DNA of 64,000 nt from Pseudomonadaceae bacterium (GCA_024743435.1 JANSWO010000001.1:744001-808000); one strand, 5' to 3'; shown: positions 24,691-34,562, numbered from the stretch's first letter. Program-made: numbers and translations. The notes: a model not told the origin generated them from the sequence alone.

Positions 24691-25908
24691 GTGATTTTGA
24701 CTAAGACAGTGATTCGCGGCGGCTCGATTCTTGATCCGCACAGCATGGATATCGCAGCCAACGAGGTGTTGGTCATCGAAGACGGAATTGTCTCTGGATC
24801 AAGCGATGCATCTGCAGCTGATGTAGAGCTCGATGCAGATGGTCAGTTCCTGATGCCGGGATTCATTGACGCTCACGTTCACTTTCGCCTGGCAACGTTG
24901 AACTTCGCTCAGTTATCACAGTGGAGCGAAGTCCAGTTTGGCATCGCGATGGCGAAGCTGAGCCAGGAAACGCTCGCTCGTGGCTTCACCACCGTTCGTG
25001 ATTTAGGTGGTGACGTCGTCGGCTTAAAGCGCGCGATCCGAACGGGCATGGCAGCCGGGCCAGAGATTGTTCAGGCCAATCTGATGATCACTCAGACCGG
25101 TGGCCACGGTGATGTGGAATCGGGTGTGCTTCCGGTGCCCGATTGCGCCTGCCAGATGCGGCACAGCGCTTTCGGCATCGTCGCCGATGGACCGGATGCG
25201 GTGCGCAAGGCAGCGCGGCATGTACTCAGGGCCGGGGCGGATTTTCTAAAGATACATGTGTCCGGTGGGGTTGCTACTCCGATGGATCCTTTGGACTGCA
25301 CTCAATATACCGCCGGGGAAATTCAAGCAGCGGTAGCTGAGGCCAGGAACAGAAAGACCTACGTGGCGGCACACGCCTACACGCCAGAAGCGATTCAGTT
25401 GGCGGTTCGTAACGGCGTGAAGTGTATAGAACACGGTAACCTGCTGGATAAAGAAACGGCGGAGTTGATGCTGGAACACGATGTCTGGTTGGTGCCCACC
25501 TTGGTCACTTACATGGGCATGGCTTCCGAAGGTCGCAAGCTGGGATTCCCCGAGCGCAACCTTGTCAAGAATGAAGCGGTGCTGGCCTCAGGTATTGAAT
25601 CGCTCGCTATTGCCGACGACGTTGGCGTCAAGATGGGTTGGGGTACTGACTTGATTGGCGAGATTCAATCTATGCAGAGACAAGAGTTTGCCGTTCGATC
25701 CAAGGCGCAGTCTGCGCAGTCCATTCTGCATGCGATGTACGTGATGAACCCGATCATTTTGCGCAAGGCTGATTCGATCGGTCGGCTGGCCCCTGGAATG
25801 GCCGGAGACGTTGTCATCACAACAGTGAATCCACTGGAGGACATCGCTGGCCTCGCTCGTGATGATGCGGTCACGCAAGTCGTCAAACGAGGGGTACCCA
25901 TTCATTAA
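24691..25908 (+). CDS. Metal-dependent amidohydrolase
   Basis: A roughly 405-residue amidohydrolase-superfamily enzyme related to imidazolonepropionase and Xaa-Pro-dipeptidase-like members. Metal and catalytic residues are visible: 'DAHVHF' (HxH), 'DFLKIHVSGG' with the Lys that can be carboxylated, 'AAHAYTP', 'CIEHGN' and 'GWGTDL' with the Asp. The C-terminal beta-sandwich ends in 'GRLAPGMAGDVVI'. The start is GTG 24691 or, better placed relative to AGGGGGG, TTG 24697. It overlaps the start region of the cyclophilin gene, implying co-translation. A divergent hydrolase suggests joint turnover of a peptide-like or amide compound. Confidence 0.88.
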   Translation: MILTKTVIRGGSILDPHSMDIAANEVLVIEDGIVSGSSDASAADVELDADGQFLMPGFIDAHVHFRLATLNFAQLSQWSEVQFGIAMAKLSQETLARGFTTVRDLGGDVVGLKRAIRTGMAAGPEIVQANLMITQTGGHGDVESGVLPVPDCACQMRHSAFGIVADGPDAVRKAARHVLRAGADFLKIHVSGGVATPMDPLDCTQYTAGEIQAAVAEARNRKTYVAAHAYTPEAIQLAVRNGVKCIEHGNLLDKETAELMLEHDVWLVPTLVTYMGMASEGRKLGFPERNLVKNEAVLASGIESLAIADDVGVKMGWGTDLIGEIQSMQRQEFAVRSKAQSAQSILHAMYVMNPIILRKADSIGRLAPGMAGDVVITTVNPLEDIAGLARDDAVTQVVKRGVPIH

Positions 25909-26461
25909 CCCTCAGATTGTCATTGAGACCACTGCTGGCGAGATCGTTGTTGAGCTGAACACAGATAAAGCGCCACTCACATCGGCATTCTTTATGGATC
26001 TGGTTGCGCGCGATCACTATCGCGGTGGAGCTATTTATCGCGGGACCCAGTTAAGTATCGAGCAGGGGCCGTTTCTGCTCCAGGGTGGCTCGGCGCTACC
26101 CTATCTGCAAGACGCAAGCGTGGGTTCGAATGCGCCGATGCTTGATCACATCGAAACCACCGGTGTAACGGGCATTCGGCACCGTCGGGGAACGTTGTCT
26201 CTTGCTCGTGACCTCAATCGTACCGGCCATGCATTAACCGAGTTTTTCATTTGCCTTGGCGACTTCCCGACGCTTGATGAGGGCGGAAGAAATCTATTGG
26301 ACGAGCAAGGGTTTCCCGCGTTCGGTAAGGTTGTCTCTGCGTTAGAGATTCTGGACGAAATCTCTACTCAGGAAACCAAGGGTTATACCCATTTGCCGCT
26401 GCTCGAAGGTCAGATGCTCACAACCCCGATCAGTGTCGAGCAGATTCGCATTTTGAGCTAA
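25862..26461 (+). CDS. Cyclophilin-type peptidyl-prolyl isomerase
   Basis: A cyclophilin-fold protein of about 185-200 residues that would catalyse proline cis/trans isomerisation in the cytoplasm; there is no signal peptide. 'VIETTAGEIVVELNTDKAPLT' is the classic N-terminus, and 'TEFFICLGD' and 'FGKVVSALEILDEI' match core and C-terminal strands. The start is uncertain. ATG codons at 25862 and 25865 lie inside the amidohydrolase frame without a ribosome site and add residues beyond the normal family start. GAGGGG at 25889-25894 instead points, 9 bases on, to ATT at 25904, where the family N-terminus begins. Confidence 0.82.
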   Translation: MMRSRKSSNEGYPFINPQIVIETTAGEIVVELNTDKAPLTSAFFMDLVARDHYRGGAIYRGTQLSIEQGPFLLQGGSALPYLQDASVGSNAPMLDHIETTGVTGIRHRRGTLSLARDLNRTGHALTEFFICLGDFPTLDEGGRNLLDEQGFPAFGKVVSALEILDEISTQETKGYTHLPLLEGQMLTTPISVEQIRILS

Positions 26462-26534
26462 GCCTGTTCTTGCGCGTCGTCACTTCGATGCCAGTTGGTT
26501 CCGGTGCGTCGATGGCAACGTCGTATCTCGACTT

Positions 26535-28253
26535 TCACTGGATGCAACCGTAGTGAGCTGACGAAACAAGCCTGACAAACTTGTGTCGCACGGAACCCGG
26601 GCGAAGCTCCGCGGTTAAATCTGGCTGTTGCCATTGCTTCATGCGCTCGGCAATCTGCTCGTCGGTCAGATCGACATCCAACCTGCGCTGGTGCGGGTTG
26701 ATTATGATGGTGTCGCCATCGCGAACGGCTGCCAGTGGGCCACCGCGTGCGGCTTCTGGTGATATGTGGCCGATGAGAATGCCGTGTGAGACACCAGAGA
26801 AGCGGCCGTCGGTAATGAGCGCAACATCAGCGCCCAGTCCGCGGCCTTGAAGCTGAATGGTCAGCATCACCATTTCCGGCATGCCCGGGCCGCCCACGGG
26901 CCCAACGTTGCGAACGACAACAACGTCGCCTGCCTTAATTATGTCCCCTCGGATCGCCGCCATCGCGTCGGCTTCACTGTCGAACACTCTTGCCGTGCCA
27001 CGAAATTCGCCACGTTCGAGGGTTTTGCCGCCGAGTTTCAACACGCAGGATTCCGGGGCGAGATTGCCCTTCAATACGCTGATGTGATTGTTCGCTGATG
27101 CGACGGGGCTCGCGACCGGAAAGATTACATCCTGCTGGCCGAGCTGATCGAGGGTCGGAACGCTGGTCAGATTTTCAGCCAGTGTCTTGCCGGTCACCGT
27201 CATGACATCGCCGTGCAGTAGGCCGTTGTCGAGCAGCTCTTTCATTACCACTGGAACACCGCCTAGCTGGTGCAGCGTTACCATCGCATACGGACCGTGT
27301 GGCTGAAGGTTGGCAATGATTGGAGTTTTTTCTGCAATACGCTGAATGTCGTCGATTGTGAGGTCGACGCCAGCGTCTCGAGCGATGGCCAGTAGATGCA
27401 GATACAGGTTGGTGGAGCCGCCCATGGCGTAGGCCGTGACGATAGCGTTCTCGAAAGCCTTGCGAACCATAATGTCGCGGGGCCGAATGTCCGCCTCTAT
27501 CAGGTTCTTCAGCGCCAGCACCGAAGCCCGAACGTAGGAAACGACATCCTCGTGAATGCCGGACGCGGCTGTATAGTCGGCGGGAAGCGATGCCCCTCCG
27601 GGCAGCATCATGCCCATCGCTTCGGTGATGCTGCTCATCGTATTGGCAGTAAACATCGCGCCACACGTGCCGCTACCAGGCATCACTGCCTGCTCAACGG
27701 CGATGAGATCACTCGATGAAATTCGGCCCGCTTCGTTGGCGGCGCGTGCCTCGGCCCAATCCATCACGGTCAGGTTGTTACCTTTCTTCGACCACGGCTC
27801 AATACCAACAGAGCCCGGTGAACTCGTACCCGGGTATATCACCAGGCCAAAGGCGTTTGTCCGCGCAAGAGGCATCATCGCCGCGGCACCGACTTTGTCA
27901 CAGCCGGAGATCATGAGCATCGCGCTGCCGTGATGGGTGTTGTGGCCCAGCTCGATGCAGTCAGCAATCAAGTCCCTTGAGACGAGTGAATAACCGGATG
28001 CGGGTGTGCCTTGGGTCAGGGCATCGGAGACCGCCGGTGCGCCGACTACCAGGCCCTGAGCGTTGTTTTCGGCCAATACCTCAATGAGTAGGTCTGTGAT
28101 TTCCCGGACGCGATTGTTGCAGCGATGGGCGTTGGTGTATGCGCTGCCTATGGTAACCACGGCATCGAGCTCCGCGGTTTTGGCCGGATCGAAACCAGCC
28201 GCGCGCATCTCTACCGTCGCGTTTTTCCAGAACCGACTTGGGTCCTTAGTCAT
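26535..28253 (-). CDS. IlvD/Edd-family dehydratase
   Basis: A 572-residue iron-sulfur dehydratase of the dihydroxy-acid dehydratase/phosphogluconate dehydratase family. '[12 protein letters not shown]' and '[15 protein letters not shown]' carry cluster and Mg-site residues, with an early Cys in 'NAHRCNNRV'. The C-terminal '[11 protein letters not shown]' holds the catalytic Ser. It would dehydrate a 2,3-dihydroxy acid to a 2-oxo acid. True branched-chain IlvD is possible, but its position as the third gene after a hydratase and an HpaI-type aldolase, on one strand with 30- and 57-base gaps, favours a sugar-acid or catabolic dehydratase. A GGAG site precedes the ATG. Confidence 0.9.
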   Translation of the reverse strand: MTKDPSRFWKNATVEMRAAGFDPAKTAELDAVVTIGSAYTNAHRCNNRVREITDLLIEVLAENNAQGLVVGAPAVSDALTQGTPASGYSLVSRDLIADCIELGHNTHHGSAMLMISGCDKVGAAAMMPLARTNAFGLVIYPGTSSPGSVGIEPWSKKGNNLTVMDWAEARAANEAGRISSSDLIAVEQAVMPGSGTCGAMFTANTMSSITEAMGMMLPGGASLPADYTAASGIHEDVVSYVRASVLALKNLIEADIRPRDIMVRKAFENAIVTAYAMGGSTNLYLHLLAIARDAGVDLTIDDIQRIAEKTPIIANLQPHGPYAMVTLHQLGGVPVVMKELLDNGLLHGDVMTVTGKTLAENLTSVPTLDQLGQQDVIFPVASPVASANNHISVLKGNLAPESCVLKLGGKTLERGEFRGTARVFDSEADAMAAIRGDIIKAGDVVVVRNVGPVGGPGMPEMVMLTIQLQGRGLGADVALITDGRFSGVSHGILIGHISPEAARGGPLAAVRDGDTIIINPHQRRLDVDLTDEQIAERMKQWQQPDLTAELRPGSVRHKFVRLVSSAHYGCIQ

Positions 28254-28310
28254 GCGTGTTCTCCGGAGCCTTGTTGCTGGACGAGCACAGAAGGTTGACT
28301 GGCTGGGCCG

Positions 28311-29102
28311 TTAGTAACCAACGTTTTTCTTGTTCGTATCCGCTTGGGTATCGCCTTGAACCGTGCGCAGAGCCTGGCTCATACCGGTGCGAGCGAAGCT
28401 GATGTCTGTGCCGATGGAGGCGAAATCGAAGCCTTCAGCCAGGCTTTTTGCTGCTAATGCCGGGGTGTAGCCGAACATGCCCGCAGCACATTGGTTCGAC
28501 TCGCAAGCAGTCAATATGGCCGCGGTGGCGTCACGAAATTTGGGGTTGTCGAAGTCCCCAGGAGTTAGGCCGAGCCCGTAGCACAAATCCATAGGGCCGA
28601 CGAAGAGCGCATCTACGCCGTCGACGCCAGCAATAGAGTCAACGTTTGCCAGGCCGTCCGTGGTCTCGATCATTGCGATACAGGCGATCTCGTTGTTGGC
28701 GCTCTCAAGGTAGTCGAAACCCTCGAGCATTGAGTCGCGCATAGGGCCGCAGGAGCGCAGACCGTCGGGAGGGTAGCGACAGGCAGTAGCGGCCTGGTGC
28801 GCCTCCTCGGCTGTGTTGACCATCGGCACGATGACGCCGTGCGCGCCCACATCTAAAGCTTTGCCGATCTGTTCAGGCTGGTTTGCCGCGACGCGAACTA
28901 ACGGTGTTATCGGTAGGCCGCACACGGCCGGCAGGAGGTGTGTGAGAGCGGAGTAGTCCATCAATCCGTGTTGCAGATCGAAGCAGATCCAGTCCGCTCC
29001 TGAGCGCCCGAGGAGCTCCGCCAGATGAATGTCTGGCAGGTTTGACCAGATCCCCGTGGACTTCTGTTTTGCGCGCCATTGCGCGAGTGCAGTGTTTTTC
29101 AT
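28311..29102 (-). CDS. HpcH/HpaI-family aldolase
   Basis: A 263-residue class II aldolase related to 4-hydroxy-2-oxoheptanedioate aldolase, which cleaves a 2-oxo-4-hydroxy acid to pyruvate and an aldehyde. Family features include 'WICFDLQHGLMDY', the metal-binding Glu in 'IAMIETTDGL' and Asp in 'FVGPMDLCYGLG', and the C-terminal 'FDFASIGTDISFARTGM'. GGAGAAG precedes the ATG by about 7 bases. It sits between a 2-oxopent-4-enoate-hydratase-like gene and an IlvD/Edd-type dehydratase, matching the last steps of meta-cleavage or sugar-acid pathways. Confidence 0.92.
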   Translation of the reverse strand: MKNTALAQWRAKQKSTGIWSNLPDIHLAELLGRSGADWICFDLQHGLMDYSALTHLLPAVCGLPITPLVRVAANQPEQIGKALDVGAHGVIVPMVNTAEEAHQAATACRYPPDGLRSCGPMRDSMLEGFDYLESANNEIACIAMIETTDGLANVDSIAGVDGVDALFVGPMDLCYGLGLTPGDFDNPKFRDATAAILTACESNQCAAGMFGYTPALAAKSLAEGFDFASIGTDISFARTGMSQALRTVQGDTQADTNKKNVGY

Positions 29103-29132
29103 TCTTGGTCTTCTCCTCTATCGGACCGAGCC

Positions 29133-29924
29133 TCAGGTGAAAGCTATCTCAACGTTACCCATATTGTTGTCGAAGCGCGCGATGATGCGATCACCGGCAC
29201 TTACCGGTAGCGCGCGCACAAATGAGCCTGACAGAATCACGTCGCCGGGCTCGAATGCCACGCCGAACTCGCTCATCTTGTTAGCCAGCCACGTCACAGC
29301 CGTCAGCGGGTTCCCAAGAACTGCGTTCGCGCAACCCTGCTCTCGAACATCGCTATTTATCTCGAGGCTACCGTTTACTGCGCGAACGTCGATGTCGTTC
29401 AGCGAAGTGGGGTTGCCGCCCAGAACGACCCCGCCGACGGCGGCGAGATCTGCGATCGTGTCGCGCACATCCATACCCGGTGCGCGGGCGACGCGAAAGT
29501 CGACGATCTCGATAGCTGGCAGTACGAAGTCGGTAGCTCGTATGACATCAGCAACGTTGATGCCGGGGCCGCTCAGCGTTTCCTTCATAACGAAGGCCAG
29601 TTCGATCTCAACTAAGGGTTCGTTCCAATTGGAGTAGTGTGATTCGCTGCTTTCGGGGATGAACATATTGTCCATGATCGCCGAGTAGTCCGGCTCCGTG
29701 CTGCCGACCATATCCTGCATAGGTTTTGAGGTCAGGCCAATTTTGTAACCTTTGACCTTGCCGCCGGCAGCTTTGAGTGCGGCTACGACCATCTCCTGGA
29801 TTCGGTAGGAGTCGGTGACTTCAAGTTCAGGGTAGGTGGGGTTGAGGAGGGGTATCTGACCGCCATCCTTAAAGCATTTGTATATCCTCGTGGCGATATC
29901 TTTGCGGATGTCGTGGCTGAGCAT
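29133..29924 (-). CDS. 2-oxo-pent-4-enoate/2-oxohept-3-enedioate hydratase-like protein
   Basis: A 263-residue member of the MhpD/HpaH branch of the fumarylacetoacetate-hydrolase superfamily. 'GYKIGLTSKPMQ', 'EPLVEIELAFVM' with metal-binding Glu residues, and 'AIEIVDFRV' are typical, as is the final 'GDRIIARFDNNMGNVEIAF'. It would add water to a 2-hydroxy-dienoate to give the 4-hydroxy-2-oxo acid that the next gene's aldolase cleaves. It is probably the first gene of the three-gene minus-strand operon; its promoter lies in 29925-30147, shared with the divergent dehydrogenase. The ring-cleavage enzyme that would supply its substrate is not in the window. Confidence 0.9.
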   Translation of the reverse strand: MLSHDIRKDIATRIYKCFKDGGQIPLLNPTYPELEVTDSYRIQEMVVAALKAAGGKVKGYKIGLTSKPMQDMVGSTEPDYSAIMDNMFIPESSESHYSNWNEPLVEIELAFVMKETLSGPGINVADVIRATDFVLPAIEIVDFRVARAPGMDVRDTIADLAAVGGVVLGGNPTSLNDIDVRAVNGSLEINSDVREQGCANAVLGNPLTAVTWLANKMSEFGVAFEPGDVILSGSFVRALPVSAGDRIIARFDNNMGNVEIAFT

Positions 29925-30147
29925 GATGAATTCTCAATTTGCAGTGATTGGCGATTTGGCGCGTGCCAGATCCGGATAGTGAAGTAGAGCGGGCATTCGA
30001 GCTAGCGTACTCTTGGTGGGGATATTGCGCCGTGCATTGAGTGTTCCGCGACCCAGTTGTGAGTCGGCTCGAGGCCGGATCTTTGTCAATGAAGTCTCCA
30101 GCTCTCGATGACGATTGCTGTCAAAACCAATAGTAAGGGGTGAATGG

Positions 30148-31089
30148 TTGAATCGCGCAATAGGGGTGTCGCGTCAGTTTCCCGAACCGATAATGGCGGC
30201 GCTCTCTGAATTTGGGGACGTAAGCGTTATTGATCCAGCATCCACAAATGCCGCATTAGCCGACCTATCAGTTTGGGTAACAACAGTAGTCGACCCGGTT
30301 ACTCAAGGTCTGATCGATAGGTTTCCCTCGTCACTCGGTCTGATTGCCAGCATCGGAGTGGGCGTTGATCATATCGATCTGGCTGCCGCCTCCCGACGCG
30401 GCATTGCAGTCAGCAACACCCCTGTCGTCACAGAGGATACGGCGGATCTCGCAATGGCGCTGATGCTGGCCACCTGTCGTCGGCTCAGCAATAGCGAGCG
30501 TCTGCTGCGAGCGGGCGAGTTTATGGCAGGCGCCGCAAGCCTTGGCCAGCGTGTTCACGGCAAGACGTTGGGCATAGTGGGTTTGGGTGACATAGGTCAG
30601 GCCGTTGCGAAGCGAGCGCTCGGTTTTGATATGAGCATTGCCTACACGGGGCCCCGACGAAAGATTGATGCCGAAGCGCGGCTTGAAGCGCAGTACTACG
30701 ACTCGCTCGAAGCGTTATTGGGGTGCAGCGACATCGTCTCACTTCACTGCTCTTTGAATGATTCCAGCCGACACCTCATTAACAAGGAGTCGCTCGGCTG
30801 GATGAAGCCCGGTGCAGTGCTCATCAATACAGGCAGAGGCGCGTTGGTTGATGAAGCCGCGCTTGTGCAAGCACTCCGTGAAGGCCATCTCGGTGGCGCT
30901 GGGCTTGATGTATTCGAGTTCGAGCCGAACGTGTCGCCAGAGCTGCACGCCTTCGATAACGTAACGCTGCTACCCCACATTGGTAGCGCAACAGTCGCCT
31001 GTCGAGCAGATATGGCACACAGTGTCGTGAGCAACGTCGCTGCATTTGTTAAGACGGGCGCGCCGATTGATGTTGTGCCCTCTCGCTGA
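30148..31089 (+). CDS. D-2-hydroxyacid dehydrogenase
   Basis: A 313-residue NAD(P)-dependent enzyme that reduces 2-oxo acids or glyoxylate, or does the reverse. 'IASIGVGVDHIDL', the Rossmann motif 'GIVGLGDIGQAV', the catalytic Arg in 'INTGRGALVDE', Glu in 'FEFEPNVSP' and His in 'LLPHIGSAT' are all present. TTG at 30148 is preferred, since AAGGGG lies 7 bases upstream and the resulting N-terminus fits the family; a TTG at 30115 is possible. It is divergent from the hydratase/aldolase operon and could convert its 2-oxo acid products. The lipoprotein at 31109 follows after 19 bases. Confidence 0.9.
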   Translation: MNRAIGVSRQFPEPIMAALSEFGDVSVIDPASTNAALADLSVWVTTVVDPVTQGLIDRFPSSLGLIASIGVGVDHIDLAAASRRGIAVSNTPVVTEDTADLAMALMLATCRRLSNSERLLRAGEFMAGAASLGQRVHGKTLGIVGLGDIGQAVAKRALGFDMSIAYTGPRRKIDAEARLEAQYYDSLEALLGCSDIVSLHCSLNDSSRHLINKESLGWMKPGAVLINTGRGALVDEAALVQALREGHLGGAGLDVFEFEPNVSPELHAFDNVTLLPHIGSATVACRADMAHSVVSNVAAFVKTGAPIDVVPSR

Positions 31090-31108
31090 CGATACCTGGG
31101 AAAGTGTG

Positions 31109-31801
31109 ATGATGAGCATAAGTTCATTGGTATTCGATAGCTGTCGTAGGCTTGCCTTAGCCTCGTTGGTGATCCTGTCAGCTTGCGCTCAGCAGGCTGT
31201 CTCGAACACCTCCAGCCCATCGGTAACAGACTCTGTCGCTCGCGGCGATACGGTCGCTGTCGGTAGCGATTCGGTTGCCGATTCTGGCAAGCTGGTGCAT
31301 GGGATTGTCAATGAACGGGGAGAGTTCGCTATGTCAGATGCGCGCGCGATGGTGGTAGCAGATAAGCACGAGATCGAGGTTCTGCAGCGGCTCTATGCCA
31401 AAGCGACAGATACCATCGGTCTGGCCACGCCTGAACACGTAGAAGCGGGCAGATCGATATACCACCGGATCTTTGCGGATGATGTGGAGATTCGCACGGC
31501 GAACACGGGCGCAGATCCGCTGGTGGCCAGTGGCCCGGATGCCTGGGTGGACGTCGTCTATGGCGCGCTTAAAGACTACACCGGCACCCAGCACATGATT
31601 GGCTCGCAATTGGTTGACGTGGATGGTGATTCCGGTGTGATGGAAAGCTATCTCAATGCCTGGCACAAGCGGGTCGATGGTAGTGTTTACTACTTTCTCG
31701 GCACCTACATCTCCACAGTTGAACGCACGGCTGATGGCTGGAAGATCGTTGACATGACGCTCCGTCACGACTCATCCGGCATCGTTCAGACGGAGGGCTG
31801 A
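31109..31801 (+). CDS. Lipoprotein with SnoaL/NTF2-like domain
   Basis: A 230-residue protein with a signal peptide ending in the lipobox 'LSAC' near residue 25, then a Ser/Val/Asp-rich linker to about residue 75 and a SnoaL-like NTF2-fold domain of about 140 residues. That domain opens with a long helix 'EVLQRLYAKATDTIGLA' and includes 'HRIFADDVEIRTANTG', 'TQHMIGSQLVDVDGD' and 'VERTADGWKIVDMTLRH'. Such domains are often small isomerase, dehydratase or binding domains; a membrane-anchored form is less common. ATG 31109 follows GGGAAAG. It is probably co-transcribed with the dehydrogenase before it. Function not known. Confidence 0.8.
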   Translation: MMSISSLVFDSCRRLALASLVILSACAQQAVSNTSSPSVTDSVARGDTVAVGSDSVADSGKLVHGIVNERGEFAMSDARAMVVADKHEIEVLQRLYAKATDTIGLATPEHVEAGRSIYHRIFADDVEIRTANTGADPLVASGPDAWVDVVYGALKDYTGTQHMIGSQLVDVDGDSGVMESYLNAWHKRVDGSVYYFLGTYISTVERTADGWKIVDMTLRHDSSGIVQTEG

Positions 31802-31869
31802 GCGCCGCCGCTTGCATTGGTACCAGCTGTGCTAGTCTCGATCCCAGACAAACTCACGGGAGAGAGACG

Positions 31870-33264
31870 ATGTCCGAAGCCATATCACTGGAAACCGACA
31901 ACCCGCATCTAACCGGTAACAACGCACCGGTTTTCGATGAAGTCACCGAGACCGATCTCGAAGTGACCGGCAAGATTCCTTCGGACATCAGTGGCAATTT
32001 CCTGCGCGTTGGCCCTAACCCTTACTACGTTCCTGATGCCGATCGTTACCACATCTTCGATGGCGACGGCATGATCCACGGGGTTCACATCTCTGGCGGC
32101 AAAGCCACCTACCGCAATCGCTTCATCGCCTCAAATGGACTGCAGGAGGAGCGCAAGAAAGGGGGTTGGATATACCCAGGCATCAACATGTTCGGTGACT
32201 TTCTCGCGAAAGGTGAGATGCCGGGTACGAAAAATACGGGTAATACCGCCATGGTTTTCCATAACGGTCAGCTGTTCGCCATGATGGAAGGTGGCACGCC
32301 TTACCGAGTGTCCTTGCCAGACCTCGAAACCCAGGGCGAGCACGACTTTGACGGCACGGTGACTCATAACTTCACCGCGCATCCCAAGGTCGACGCCAAG
32401 ACCGGGGAAATGATGACCTTTGGTTACGGCATTACGCCACCGTTTCTTTCCTATTCGGTAGTTGGCAAAAACGGCAAGGCATCACACAGCACGGAAATCA
32501 CAATTCCCAAGCCAGTGATGATGCACGACTGCGCGATTACCGAGAATTACACGATCTTCCCGGACCTGCCGCTCACCTTCGATTTCGAGAAGATGATGGC
32601 TGGTGGCGGTCTGGTGAACTGGGACGCGGAAAACGGTTGCCGCATCGGCATCGTGCCGAGAACGGGCGACGACTCCTCCATTCGCTGGTTTGAGATAGAA
32701 GAGAGTTTCCTCTTTCACGTCGCCAACTCCTGGGAAGAGGGCGATGAGGTCGTCTTTCAAGCCTGCCGCTCGAACCGCGGTGGCATTGAATCGACGGAAG
32801 GCGTGCCAGTTCAGGAAACGCTCGGTCAGTTGCACGAGTGGCGCTTCAACATGAAGACCGGTGACGTAGCCAGTCGCGCGCTGGATCGCGAGTACTACTG
32901 CGACTTCCCACGGATTCACGACGATCTTGTCGGCCATAAGAACCGCTATATCTATGCGGCGCGCTTCCGCGTTGAGCCCATGCCCACTTTTGAAGGCGAG
33001 ATTAAGTACGACAACGAAACTGGCGAGATACAGGTTCACCAGTTCGGCGAACACTGCGAATCGGGCGAGGCGGTGTTTGTGCCGCGCGCCAATGCCACCG
33101 CGGAAGACGATGGCTATGTGGTTTGTTTTGTCTACAACCGTCAGGACGGCACGAGTGAGTGTCAGATACTCGACGCTCAGCGTTTTGAGGATGAGCCCGT
33201 TGCGCGTATCAAGATCTCAACGCGTGTGCCGCATGGTTTTCATGCGGCCTGGGTGCCGGGATAG
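31870..33264 (+). CDS. Carotenoid-cleavage-type oxygenase
   Basis: A 464-residue member of the carotenoid oxygenase family, which includes lignostilbene dioxygenases. These seven-bladed propellers bind Fe(II) through four His residues; candidates are in 'FTAHPKVDAKTG', 'MMHDCAITENYTIF', 'LGQLHEWRFN' and the C-terminal 'PHGFHAAW'. 'FLRVGPNPYYVPDADRYHIF' and 'GDGMIHGVHI' are family-typical. It would split a C=C bond in an apocarotenoid, stilbene or similar substrate with O2. GGGAGAGAG precedes the ATG. It stands alone between two intergenic gaps of 68 and 149 bases. Confidence 0.93.
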   Translation: MSEAISLETDNPHLTGNNAPVFDEVTETDLEVTGKIPSDISGNFLRVGPNPYYVPDADRYHIFDGDGMIHGVHISGGKATYRNRFIASNGLQEERKKGGWIYPGINMFGDFLAKGEMPGTKNTGNTAMVFHNGQLFAMMEGGTPYRVSLPDLETQGEHDFDGTVTHNFTAHPKVDAKTGEMMTFGYGITPPFLSYSVVGKNGKASHSTEITIPKPVMMHDCAITENYTIFPDLPLTFDFEKMMAGGGLVNWDAENGCRIGIVPRTGDDSSIRWFEIEESFLFHVANSWEEGDEVVFQACRSNRGGIESTEGVPVQETLGQLHEWRFNMKTGDVASRALDREYYCDFPRIHDDLVGHKNRYIYAARFRVEPMPTFEGEIKYDNETGEIQVHQFGEHCESGEAVFVPRANATAEDDGYVVCFVYNRQDGTSECQILDAQRFEDEPVARIKISTRVPHGFHAAWVPG

Positions 33265-33413
33265 ACCGTAATCGTTGCCTGTAGTTTGGCGTGGTGCATT
33301 TGCATCGATGGATGCGCTCAAGCGCTACCGACTGCCACTGGACCTGGGCATGGTCAGGTAGAGCAGTTCTGATTTCAGCGGAGAGGGCCCGTCGATGATT
33401 GTGAGAGTTGGCT

Positions 33414-34463
33414 ATGAGCTTTGACGTTATTCAGTGGTCGAGCGGCAACGTCGGCAAAGGCATACTTCGGGCGATAGACGAGCGCGCCGATCTGAACCTG
33501 GTTGGCCTCTATGCCGTCAGTGAAAGCAAGGCCGGGAAAGACGCGGGTGAGATTGCGGGTACGCCGATGACCGGCGTAGAAGCCACAACCAGCATCGAAG
33601 AGATTCTTGCTCTCAATGCTGACGTGGTCATCCATACCCCGTTGCCGTCGCTCGTGTACGGCGATGACCCCGATGCCGACATCGACAATATCTGCGCTTT
33701 GCTCGCCTCGGGCAAAAACGTGATCACGGCGGTTGGCTATATGTATCCTCGGGTTCACGGCGAAGCGCTGGTCGCTCGGCTCGAGGAGGCCTGCTCCGCT
33801 GGTGGTTCGAGCTTTCACTCGACAGGCTTGAACCCAGGTTGGCTGGGTGACGTATTGCCGCTGACGATGTCCAGTCTGTCGCGCCGAATCGACAGTATCG
33901 TCGTGCGCGAAATCACCGACTTTCAATTCTATCCGTCACCGGAAGTCATACTCGACATGATGGGTTTTGGTAAGAGCGAGTCGGAGTTCAGCGCTCATAT
34001 CGGCAGATACAGCTCTTGGCTGACGGGCTTGTTCCGCGAGAACATTCAGATGATTGCTGACGGTCTCGGTGTCGAGTTGGATGAGATTGTTGTGGAAACT
34101 GAGCAGGCCTATGCCGAAGAGGATTTGACTCCCGCTGCCGGGTCAGTTGCCAAGGGCACCGTCGCCGGTCAGCACTGGGAGTGGGCAGGCCTGTATCGTG
34201 GCGAAAAGCTCATCGTTCATGAGACGGTGTGGCGAGTTCACTCATCCGTCGCACCCGACTGGCCAACTGGAGATCACTCGATAGAGATTGACGGCAAGCC
34301 GGGCATGAGGATTGAGCTCGGCCCAGGATGGATTGACGACGGGTTACTCGCCACCGGCATGCATGCGGTCAACGCAATTCCCTATGTTTGTCGCGCCCCG
34401 ACGGGCATTCAGACGCTTCTCGACCTGCCCTGGATCATTGGTCGGCCTTCGATCAAACCCTGA
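33414..34463 (+). CDS. DapB-like NAD(P)-binding dehydrogenase
   Basis: A 349-residue protein with an N-terminal dihydrodipicolinate-reductase-like Rossmann domain: 'VIQWSSGNVGKGILRAI', 'ADVVIHTPL' and 'GKNVITAVGYMYP'. The C-terminal half resembles 2,4-diaminopentanoate-dehydrogenase-like proteins rather than lysine-pathway DapB. These homologues recur in actinobacterial and gammaproteobacterial steroid and terpenoid degraders with unknown substrates. ATG 33414 is chosen over TTG 33408. It precedes a Rieske oxygenase by about 100 bases on the same strand. Confidence 0.8.
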   Translation: MSFDVIQWSSGNVGKGILRAIDERADLNLVGLYAVSESKAGKDAGEIAGTPMTGVEATTSIEEILALNADVVIHTPLPSLVYGDDPDADIDNICALLASGKNVITAVGYMYPRVHGEALVARLEEACSAGGSSFHSTGLNPGWLGDVLPLTMSSLSRRIDSIVVREITDFQFYPSPEVILDMMGFGKSESEFSAHIGRYSSWLTGLFRENIQMIADGLGVELDEIVVETEQAYAEEDLTPAAGSVAKGTVAGQHWEWAGLYRGEKLIVHETVWRVHSSVAPDWPTGDHSIEIDGKPGMRIELGPGWIDDGLLATGMHAVNAIPYVCRAPTGIQTLLDLPWIIGRPSIKP

Positions 34464-34562
34464 TGCTCTCAATGTCAGTAGCGCCTATGTAGTTTCCCTA
34501 GTAGGCCAAAATTGCAAGGTGCTCTAATTTCTTCTCGTCACTAACTGGGAGAAGAGGGTGCC

